From JBBSWB01 sp038046465 (lineage in GTDB: Archaea > Nanobdellota > Nanobdellia > Woesearchaeales > GW2011-AR9), in the NCBI GenBank assembly GCA_038046465.1, contig JBBSWB010000026.1:1-8062 (forward strand): DNA of 8,062 nucleotides, read 5' to 3'. The position numbers and the translations under genes were made by a program. Below, piece by piece: positions 1 to 5,277 of the stretch. The notes under the pieces are model-generated. The model was not told the origin of the DNA, did no database searches, and worked only from the letters and a program-made list of their open reading frames with translations. The first letter of the stretch is position 1. Each line of letters begins with the position of its first letter.

Positions 1-98
1 TTACTGGTTAGCTTTAATCCGCTTCTTAAATAATTCATATACAGAATAAAATAAATTAGTTTAAAGACTTTTCTGTTTGGGTGGTTTTTTCCAAGGGG

Positions 99-125
99 TT
101 TTAAATAAATCAAAATATTTAAATA
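99..125 (+). promoter_or_regulatory. Archaeal TATA-type promoter of the repeat/kinase-like gene
   Basis: TTTAAATA lies at 118-125. The usual archaeal spacing of about 25 bases from TATA box to transcription start puts the start near 147-151, so the mRNA would be leaderless or nearly so. This agrees with the absence of a Shine-Dalgarno motif before the ATG at 152. A second A/T box (TTTTAAATAAAT, 99-110) preceded by a G-run is an alternative that would give a leader of about 20 bases. Nothing upstream (1-98) supports a gene: all three + frames close within 48 bases, and the minus frames have no usable start. Confidence 0.45.
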
Positions 126-151
126 AAATAGAACCCTTTCAAGTTTAAAGA

Positions 152-1759
152 ATGACCAAAAAGGAAGTAAAGAAATTAAGCAAGGATTTAGTTCTGGCTA
201 TTGACTGGGCCGCTGCTGAGTATAAATATTTGAAAGAATTAAAAAAAGAGTTAGAAAAAATAAAGCTAGAGAAAGATGTTCAAAAAAAAGTTAAAGAGAT
301 TACTAACGCGATTCGTATCCTGAGGTATATTGGAGATGCAGAAAGAAGAGCAGCTAAATATGAAGAGGTCGTTGAAGATAAATTTGAGTTTAAGCCGAAT
401 GAGAAAGTTAAAGATGAATTAAATGAGACAATTGCCGGTAAATTGTTCCTCAAGCTAAATAAAGAATTAAGAAAAACTCTTCAACAGTTGAATATTGAAC
501 ATAATGTTTTAGTTGAATATGCTTCTATGTATGAAGGTTTGTTAAAAGAAGAATTACACAAAGCTGCATATGAAAGTGAAGCGGAAGCAAAATTTTTAAT
601 GAAATATTATATTGCAGAAAAATTAGAATTCTGCGGTGTAAGAGCAGCAGAAGCAAAGAAGAAAGCCCATCAAATTCAAGCTTATGTGTTTAATTTAATT
701 GAAAAAATACAGTTACAGGTTGAAGATGCAGAAAAATGGATTGGGGCTTTGGAAGCAACTTTGAAGAGGATTCAGGAGTTAAAAAATTTAAATGACGAAT
801 TATATGAAAGATTATCTATTTTGTATAAATATGGTTGGCCTTTTCCGGAAGATGATATAACTACGATATTTCTTGTCCAACATCCGGCTGATTTGGCGAA
901 GATGGCCCAAGCTGCTGGAGAATATTCAATTTTTCTTTTCCGCGACGGCCTTTCTGAATCTAAAGATTTAATCAATGAACAAACCTGGCCGGGAATGGTT
1001 AATATGGTTCAAGCTGCTGGAAAGAAGTCATATATTCTTTTCCGTTATGGTCTTCCTGCAGTTAAAGATTTAATCAATGAACAAACCTGGCCGGGAATGG
1101 TTAAGATGGTTCAAGCTATTGGAGAGAATTCCGGGTCTTTTTTCCAATACAGTCTTTTTGAATCTAAAGATTTAATCAATGAACAAACCTGGCCGGAAAT
1201 AGTCCAACTGGTTTTAGAAAATAAAGATAAAATAAATTTAAATCCAGCTTTATATCACGGTCAACGGCTAACTTTTTTTAAAGGGCTTAACGATAAATTA
1301 GGCATAAAACGAGGAAAATTAAGCAAGACCGGATCTGAAACGATTGTTTTGGGCGGTCCTTTAATTGGAAAAGCTATTATCCGAATCATAACTGATCAAG
1401 CTTTTCAAGCTTGGAAAAAAGCTTTTGAAGCGGAAGATTTCTGGAAAAGCATTGGGTTTGATTATATTCCTATCGAACCAATTTTGCGTAAGAATGGAAA
1501 ATTAAGGGCTTATAAAACTAAAGAAGGATTTTGGAGGGTTTCTACTAAAGTGTTAGGTCCTTCTTTAGATGCATTTTTATCAAAAAACGAAAACCAAGCT
1601 GATGAAATAGAACTCACTGAAACCCGGAATAGAATAATAGTTGGTTTAGATGCTTTAAAAGTTGAACACGGGCATTTACATGGAGGTAATTTTTGTATTG
1701 ATTTTTACAACGGAAAAAAAAGATTATATGCAATCGATTTTGACCAGGCCGTAAGTTAG
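152..1759 (+). CDS. Coiled-coil / 34-residue helical-repeat protein with C-terminal kinase-like domain
   Basis: The function is not known. Three regions are visible in this 535-residue protein. Residues 1 to about 230 are highly charged, Lys/Glu-rich and predicted helical or coiled coil. Residues about 244-352 form 34-residue repeats; each unit carries LINEQTWPGMV then MVQAAG, a Ser and an aromatic F-x-Y/D-x-L stretch, which suggests helix-turn-helix solenoid units. The first unit is degenerate and the later ones nearly identical. Residues about 385-535 resemble a small protein-kinase or phosphotransferase fold: GSET at 394-397, an AIIRII strand at 408-413, an acidic helix EAEDFW at 426-431, the catalytic-loop-like HGHLHGGN at 506-513 and IDFD at 528-531, four residues before the end. 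His508 sits where HGDLHPGN-type kinases have the catalytic Asp, while Asn513 and Asp529 are kept. No signal peptide or membrane segment is seen, so it is probably cytoplasmic. The gene stands alone between its own promoter and a hairpin. It is certainly a gene; active kinase versus pseudokinase is open. Confidence 0.9.
   Translation: MTKKEVKKLSKDLVLAIDWAAAEYKYLKELKKELEKIKLEKDVQKKVKEITNAIRILRYIGDAERRAAKYEEVVEDKFEFKPNEKVKDELNETIAGKLFLKLNKELRKTLQQLNIEHNVLVEYASMYEGLLKEELHKAAYESEAEAKFLMKYYIAEKLEFCGVRAAEAKKKAHQIQAYVFNLIEKIQLQVEDAEKWIGALEATLKRIQELKNLNDELYERLSILYKYGWPFPEDDITTIFLVQHPADLAKMAQAAGEYSIFLFRDGLSESKDLINEQTWPGMVNMVQAAGKKSYILFRYGLPAVKDLINEQTWPGMVKMVQAIGENSGSFFQYSLFESKDLINEQTWPEIVQLVLENKDKINLNPALYHGQRLTFFKGLNDKLGIKRGKLSKTGSETIVLGGPLIGKAIIRIITDQAFQAWKKAFEAEDFWKSIGFDYIPIEPILRKNGKLRAYKTKEGFWRVSTKVLGPSLDAFLSKNENQADEIELTETRNRIIVGLDALKVEHGHLHGGNFCIDFYNGKKRLYAIDFDQAVS
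962..1196 (+). repeat. Intragenic 102-bp tandem repeat (three near-identical cores)
   Basis: A 31-bp core beginning AAAGATTTAATCAATG occurs without mismatch at 962-992, 1064-1094 and 1166-1196, exactly 102 bases apart. Copies one and two remain identical for about ten more bases, then differ at single bases. The period equals 34 codons and keeps frame, so it encodes the helical repeats of the surrounding protein. Identity at synonymous positions points to recent duplication or gene conversion rather than old repeats held by protein selection alone. Confidence 0.95.
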
Positions 1760-1785
1760 ATTTACTTTTTATATTCGTTTTATAG

Positions 1786-1825
1786 AGAAATTGCTTAATT
1801 TTTAAACATTATTAAAGCAATTTCT
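1786..1825. terminator. Hairpin between convergent genes
   Basis: The arms AGAAATTGCTT (1786-1796) and AAGCAATTTCT (1815-1825) are perfect complements with an 18-base A/T loop; an AAT/ATT pair extends the stem across a bulge. It sits between the stop of the repeat/kinase-like gene (1759) and the stop of the minus-strand protease (1866). A T-rich stretch at 1761-1771 precedes it on the + strand. The position suits a bidirectional terminator or mRNA 3' end protector. Archaeal termination depends mainly on U-tracts, so the hairpin's role is inferred. Confidence 0.5.
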
Positions 1826-1865
1826 AATATAGTTCACGTTCGATAATATCTCCCGTTCACCATAA

Positions 1866-2615
1866 TTACAAATATTCATCTTCCAAATCAGTACCTTTAA
1901 AGAATTTTCTTAGGTGTTCTACTGGAGCCATGCCTTTTAAACCATCGCTACCATAGGATCCTTGAAGAACCCCGGCTAAGAACATTTTATTGCCTTGAAA
2001 GACGTATACGCCCGCACCAGAACTGCCTTTATCAACATGCCCTTCAAAAACCGTGCGAACTTCATTAATTAATACACCGTTTGTTTCGCGGTCTCTGGCA
2101 GCAATATGTCCTTTAAATAAAGTTTCAAAGAGATTTTGAGGAAAGGATGCACCAGCTACAATTTCTCCAATTTCTACTTGTTCAGCAATTTTTCCATTAA
2201 AGTAAGGCAAATTTTTTGTGTATAATTTTAGTAAAGCCAAATCATAATCACTATTTTTTTTGACTACCTCTGCACTAAACTCATCAATAATAATATTCCT
2301 GCCTAAAACTTCCTTTCCTTCAAATGATCCTTCGGGTGGACAACAATGTTCGGCAGTTAACACATAATTTTGTTCAGTTTGTTGATCATACAGGACTGTT
2401 CCAGAACAGGTGCCAGAATAAACTGTTGCCGTTTCTTCATCTATAGTTACAGCAAATGCCATCTCTAATTTGACCGAAGCATCTAAGATATTCTCAATTG
2501 TTTCGTTAGGCAAAATAGTATCGTGGTTAGCATTACTTCTTGATTGTGTTGAAGCACACCCGGATAACGCTGTTGCTAAAGCTAAAACAGGGATAAGCTT
2601 ATTTTTGTTGGCCAT
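1866..2615 (-). CDS. Exported lipoprotein-like S1-family serine protease (chymotrypsin fold)
   Basis: This is a predicted extracytoplasmic endopeptidase of 249 residues. A short basic, hydrophobic N-terminus ends in the canonical lipobox LSGC (Cys20), indicating export and probable lipid anchoring to the outer face of the membrane. The catalytic triad is visible: His90 in LTAEHC, Asp125 in SDYDLALLKL and Ser199 in GSSGAGV. Cys70 (GTCSG) and Cys91 (next to the catalytic His) sit where chymotrypsin has its His-loop disulfide (C42-C58), so a disulfide is likely. The substrate is unknown, and no PDZ domain follows the protease. The start is placed at ATG 2615 rather than GTG 2624, because AGGTG at 2622-2626 is then a ribosome binding site six bases upstream. 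The gene overlaps the end of the upstream protease by 17 bases, so the two are co-transcribed and probably translationally coupled. They look like diverged paralogues. Confidence 0.9.
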   Translation of the reverse strand: MANKNKLIPVLALATALSGCASTQSRSNANHDTILPNETIENILDASVKLEMAFAVTIDEETATVYSGTCSGTVLYDQQTEQNYVLTAEHCCPPEGSFEGKEVLGRNIIIDEFSAEVVKKNSDYDLALLKLYTKNLPYFNGKIAEQVEIGEIVAGASFPQNLFETLFKGHIAARDRETNGVLINEVRTVFEGHVDKGSSGAGVYVFQGNKMFLAGVLQGSYGSDGLKGMAPVEHLRKFFKGTDLEDEYL

Positions 2616-3522
2616 TTTTTTCACCTAATAATTCATCGCTAATCGGCGTATCGTTTACAAATCCCTCTAAGACCAAGGGATGAGTAATTCCGCTAAGCCC
2701 GTCTTTTCTAGTATATTTTACATGTAGTAACCCTGCTAACTTAGGTTGGCCATTTTCAAACACATATACGCCTCCGCCAGAATTTCCAGGAGTAATATGG
2801 CTGTCTATTACTGTATATTGGGAAATACCAAAAATGTCGTAAAGATCATTTACTAAAGTATATTCTTTCTTAGCATCTTCATTTCTTTTTATGTATCCTT
2901 TTAAGTCTTCATCAAGGTCCTGGCCAGCAATATGTCCAGCATGAATAGCTTTGAATGCTCCATTAGGATAGCCTGCACCAACAATAAGATCGCCTAGCTG
3001 TACACTTTTAGCCAACTGACCCGTATAATGGTGTTTTAAGACATTTCCGTTTAACACGACTAATCCTAAATCAAAAGTTTCATTTATTTTATAGATTGTT
3101 GCAGGATGATTTTCTATAGTTATGCTAGTTTGGGTTACTTTCATACCCATCAACTCTGTTTCGGTTGGTAAAACGTGACCGGCAGTAAGAACATACATTT
3201 TTTTGGTCTGTTCATCAAGAACGGCAATGCCAGAACCGGCAGTATGGGCAAATCTAGGTACAGTAATGTCGCCCAGTTGTTGTTCTAAAACATATTCTAC
3301 TTCTAATTTTACAGCGCTATTTAGAATGGAATCTCTTGCTGCTGAACTAATACCTCCAACCAGATCATTATTTTTTTCTTTTGGTGCTGTGGGTAAAGAT
3401 TTTGTTTCGGCTTTAGTTTGGCTCGCATGTTCTACTGGCGCTTGTGCTGTTTTGGTACAAGCTACTCCGCCCCCTAAGGCAGCCACTAACGCTAAATAAA
3501 TAAATTCATTTTTGTAATCCAT
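2599..3522 (-). CDS. Exported lipoprotein-like trypsin-like serine protease
   Basis: This is a predicted exported serine protease of 307 residues and the first gene of a two-gene operon. The N-terminus is hydrophobic (IYLALVAALGG) and reaches Cys22 in GGVAC, a weaker lipobox than that of its neighbour (Gly at -3). A polar Lys/Thr/Ser-rich linker of about 30 residues follows, typical of a tether. The protease domain carries His116 in LTAGHV, Asp151 in FDLGLVVL and Ser248 in TPGNSGGGVYVF, a complete triad with the GNSGG seen in HtrA/V8-like enzymes. There is no PDZ domain after it. Unlike the neighbour it lacks the cysteine pair around the catalytic His, and it has an extra charged loop (about residues 202-222). 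ATG 3522 is chosen over TTG 3531 because GGGGTTGG (3528-3535) is then a ribosome binding site five bases upstream. Its 3' end overlaps the next protease gene. Confidence 0.9.
   Translation of the reverse strand: MDYKNEFIYLALVAALGGGVACTKTAQAPVEHASQTKAETKSLPTAPKEKNNDLVGGISSAARDSILNSAVKLEVEYVLEQQLGDITVPRFAHTAGSGIAVLDEQTKKMYVLTAGHVLPTETELMGMKVTQTSITIENHPATIYKINETFDLGLVVLNGNVLKHHYTGQLAKSVQLGDLIVGAGYPNGAFKAIHAGHIAGQDLDEDLKGYIKRNEDAKKEYTLVNDLYDIFGISQYTVIDSHITPGNSGGGVYVFENGQPKLAGLLHVKYTRKDGLSGITHPLVLEGFVNDTPISDELLGEKNGQQK
2622..2626 (-). promoter_or_regulatory. Ribosome binding site deciding the downstream protease start
   Basis: On the minus strand AGGTG is followed by six A's and then ATG (2615). 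It lies inside the last codons of the upstream protease gene. The GTG within this motif (2624) would be an in-frame start with no ribosome binding site of its own, so the ATG is preferred. Confidence 0.6.
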
Positions 3523-3527
3523 ATTAA

Positions 3528-3535
3528 CCAACCCC
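3528..3535 (-). promoter_or_regulatory. Ribosome binding site of the first protease gene
   Basis: The minus strand reads GGGGTTGG, then TTAAT, then ATG (3522). The motif partly matches the archaeal GGAGGTGA consensus and has good spacing. It overlaps the upstream TTG at 3531, which makes that TTG an unlikely start. A weak TATA-like ACTATACTA lies further upstream on the minus strand (about 3577-3585), but I do not regard it as secure. Confidence 0.5.
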
Positions 3536-3631
3536 GTTATCTATCTTATTTTATCTAAAGAACCATTCCACCTTTTAGTATAGTTTTACTATTATTGATA
3601 CTAAACTCTTCATTTTTTTCATAATATACTA

Positions 3632-3762
3632 AAAATTCTTAGATTTTAAACATAAATCTAAGAATTTTGGTATATCCCAAAGGAATTAGGTTTTAAACCC
3701 AATTCCTTTCGATATATTTAAATATAAATATATTCCCCTAATGTAATATATCCCGGTATATC
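3632..3762. promoter_or_regulatory. Cluster of palindromes in the divergent protease/PhoU intergenic region
   Basis: Three consecutive inverted repeats fill this stretch. The first has a perfect 15-bp stem, 3632-3646 with 3654-3668, and a 7-base loop. The second pairs 3679-3693 with 3695-3709, with one A-C mismatch and outer TATATC/GATATA flanks. The third pairs 3712-3720 with 3725-3733 around a 4-base loop. The short word GGTATATC occurs at 3669-3676 and 3755-3762, and GGTATAT again at 3774-3780; TATATCCC occurs at 3671-3678 and 3747-3754. Lying between divergently transcribed genes, these could be operators for both. Hairpins in the leader of the minus-strand transcript are the alternative. 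The regulator is not known. Confidence 0.5.
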
Positions 3763-3781
3763 AGAATTAATGAGGTATATG

Positions 3782-3789
3782 TTTAAATA
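3782..3789 (+). promoter_or_regulatory. Archaeal TATA box of the PhoU-like gene
   Basis: TTTAAATA is the same octamer seen before the first gene. It predicts transcription from about 3811 and a leader of about 36 bases. The purine-rich AGGTTGGA at 3821-3828 is about 18 bases from the ATG, too far to be a confident ribosome binding site. Confidence 0.45.
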
Positions 3790-3846
3790 GTAGTACCTGA
3801 TAACTAAGGGTTAATAGTGTAGGTTGGATATTAAAATATATTAAAA

Positions 3847-4800
3847 ATGGAATTTAGAAAAATAATCTCTTTTGGAAAAAGCAGTTTTGTAGTTTCTTTA
3901 CCTAAAGTATGGATTAATCAAAATAAATTAAAAAAAGGAGATTTGATCTATCTAGAAGAAAACGGCCCCAAATTACTGCTCAGCAAAAAAGAAGATGAAA
4001 CCAAGAAAGAAGAAAAAGAAAAGATTATTTACATTGATGGAAAAACTACTTTTGCCATCGGTCGAGAAGTCTGTGCTACTTACATTCAGAATTATCCCCG
4101 CATTATTTTAAAAGGGAAAGATATCAAAAACAAAGTAAAAGAATTACAGGGGGTAATTCAGTCACTGATTGCTTTAGAGATTATGGAGCAAACTTCTGAT
4201 ACTATTATTGCTAAAGATTTCTTAAACATGGATACAGTTTCTGTAGAAGAATTAATCCGGAAAATGGATGTAGTTACCCGAACGATGATGAAAGAAGCCT
4301 GTACTATCTTTACCGAAGATACTTATGAAAGCTTAAATGAGCGGGACCACGATGTTAATCGTTTATATTTCTTATTTTATAGGACTATTTTATACAATTT
4401 AGAAAACCCTTTAAGAGCCCTTAAGAATCTCAAACTTAGCGGAGTGGAACTTTTGCGCATTAAATACATTGGTTTTTATATAGAAGAAATTGCTGATGAA
4501 ATCAGGAGAACAGCACGGTATGCACATCTATTAAAAGTTTCTCCACAGAAGCAAAAGCAAATCAGCGATTTCCTGCTAAAGATGAACTCTTATTATACTG
4601 AAACTATGAAAGCTGCTTATAACAAAGATATTGATCTTGCATTTAGGCTGTCAGATCATAAAAAACAATATGACCAAGAATTAGAGCTGTTGGAAACCGA
4701 TATGGCTAAAGTTCCTGATTTTAGCAGAGTAATCAATCGGTTGCAGCGCATGACTGGTTTAATTCACAATTTAGGAAGAGTTCTGTATACTATTAATTAA
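3847..4800 (+). CDS. PhoU-like regulator with N-terminal AbrB/SpoVT DNA-binding hairpin
   Basis: This is a 317-residue archaeal PhoU-family protein. Residues 1 to about 48 match the swapped-hairpin AbrB domain: RKIISFGKSSFVVSLPK, then W22, then LKKGDLIYLEE. A Lys/Glu-rich linker (about 52-60) leads to a short alpha/beta stretch. Residues about 110-315 are helical with the repeated pattern of PhoU three-helix bundles, including the second-bundle stretch LRIKYIGFYIEEIADEIRR. PhoU proteins restrain phosphate uptake through the Pst transporter and its sensor in bacteria; in archaea the fused DNA-binding hairpin suggests direct transcriptional control. No pst, pit or phoR gene lies in the window, so the target is unknown. 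Its promoter faces the protease operon across a palindrome-rich region, which makes self-control, or control of the proteases, worth testing. The length is normal for the archaeal form. There is no competing start, and no clear ribosome binding site. Confidence 0.9.
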   Translation: MEFRKIISFGKSSFVVSLPKVWINQNKLKKGDLIYLEENGPKLLLSKKEDETKKEEKEKIIYIDGKTTFAIGREVCATYIQNYPRIILKGKDIKNKVKELQGVIQSLIALEIMEQTSDTIIAKDFLNMDTVSVEELIRKMDVVTRTMMKEACTIFTEDTYESLNERDHDVNRLYFLFYRTILYNLENPLRALKNLKLSGVELLRIKYIGFYIEEIADEIRRTARYAHLLKVSPQKQKQISDFLLKMNSYYTETMKAAYNKDIDLAFRLSDHKKQYDQELELLETDMAKVPDFSRVINRLQRMTGLIHNLGRVLYTIN

Positions 4801-4854
4801 GAACTAGTTAGATGGAGATTTTTATGAAATCTGTTTGGTGCATTCTTTCAAATT

Positions 4855-4998
4855 TATAATGAATACGTATTTAGTTGCGTTCTTGGTGAGCAGGGCACGG
4901 CGCGATTACGGCATCAAGGGTTATACTTAATTTTTGGATGCCGTGCGCCTCCATTGGCGCTGCTCACGCACTTAACTAAATATATACTATAATGAATA
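4855..4998. mobile_element. MITE-like inverted-repeat element with 11-bp flanking direct repeat
   Basis: TATAATGAATA occurs exactly at 4855-4865 and again at 4988-4998, like a target-site duplication. The 122 bp between begin and end with an imperfect terminal inverted repeat of about 28 bp (4866-4893 against 4960-4987), which includes ATTTAGTT/AACTAAAT and a perfect GTGAGCAG/CTGCTCAC. Inside are two more perfect stems, ACGGCATC (4908-4915) with GATGCCGT (4937-4944), and GCGCC (4945-4949) with GGCGC (4956-4960). The whole could fold as a three-way junction. GC content of 4886-4967 is about 56% by my count, against strongly AT-rich surroundings. It encodes no protein. A structured RNA is the alternative reading; the direct repeats favour a nonautonomous transposon. 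Confidence 0.6.
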
Positions 4999-5021
4999 TA
5001 CTGTATATAGTAAAAGAATAT

Positions 5022-5045
5022 ATGGTTTAATTCATTCTTAACCAT
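5022..5045. repeat. Small inverted repeat in the phosphoesterase upstream region
   Basis: ATGGTT (5022-5027) pairs with AACCAT (5040-5045) around a 12-base loop. It is short and in AT-rich DNA, so it may be chance. The rest of the gene-free stretch 4999-5165 shows no ORF of note and no promoter I would defend. Confidence 0.25.
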
Positions 5046-5129
5046 TATATTGAAACAATCAATTTCTCAAGCCTGGAAAGGTTTGTTTATAGCTATTTTT
5101 AATAATCGGCTTGGGGTTAGTTATTTTTT

Positions 5130-5147
5130 AAAATCAGTTAAGATTTT
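5130..5147. repeat. Small perfect hairpin upstream of the phosphoesterase promoter
   Basis: AAAATC (5130-5135) and GATTTT (5142-5147) are perfect complements with a 6-base loop, about 20 bases before the TATA box. It could be an operator for the downstream gene or the remnant of a terminator. Confidence 0.25.
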
Positions 5148-5165
5148 GCTAGTTTAGAACAACAA

Positions 5166-5174
5166 TATAAATAA
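5166..5174 (+). promoter_or_regulatory. Archaeal TATA box of the phosphoesterase gene
   Basis: TATAAATAA is the best TATA match upstream of the phosphoesterase gene. It predicts transcription from about 5195, just before the leader ORF at 5208. A second A/T box (TAAATAAATAA, about 5179-5189) is an alternative. Confidence 0.4.
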
Positions 5175-5207
5175 ATACTAAATAAATAATACCTAAAAAT
5201 AAAAAAG

Positions 5208-5276
5208 ATGATAAACAAAGTTTTAACAAAACGGCTAAAGTTAATAAAAGGGGTGAGTGCGTGCAGACGCAATTAA
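5208..5276 (+). CDS. Possible 22-codon leader peptide (uORF)
   Basis: An ATG at 5208 opens a 22-residue basic frame (MINKVLTKRLKLIKG, ending in SACRRN). Its TAA (5274-5276) is followed after one base by the phosphoesterase ATG at 5278. The GGGGTGA motif at 5250-5256 lies inside it. If translated, it could feed ribosomes to the phosphoesterase by termination-reinitiation. No ribosome binding site precedes it, and short ORFs arise by chance, so this is tentative. Confidence 0.25.
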   Translation: MINKVLTKRLKLIKGVSACRRN

Positions 5277-5277
5277 A

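Noticed and set aside
1..60. Minus-strand open frame ending at base 1 (…YELFKKRIKANQ) as the tail of a gene
   Set aside because: The frame is open for only 19 codons, is closed upstream by a stop at 61-63, and has no ATG, GTG or TTG start.
962..1196. CRISPR array
   Set aside because: The 102-bp period keeps frame within one long ORF and encodes protein repeats; there are no uniform spacers and no cas genes.
3203..3499. 98-residue + strand frame inside the first protease gene
   Set aside because: It lies entirely antisense to a gene with a complete catalytic triad, has no recognisable motif and no promoter of its own.
4824..4859. 11-codon ORF after GGAG downstream of the PhoU-like gene
   Set aside because: It is too short to support, and its end runs into the flanking repeat of the mobile-like element.
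4871..4954. 27-codon minus-strand frame within the inverted-repeat element
   Set aside because: It arises from the GC-rich palindrome, has no clear ribosome binding site, and the inverted repeats and flanking duplication explain the sequence better.
4862..4988. Integron attC site
   Set aside because: The hairpin has AAC and GTT ends, but in the wrong order: GTT comes first, and its core is GTTGCGT rather than GTTRRRY. No integrase is present.
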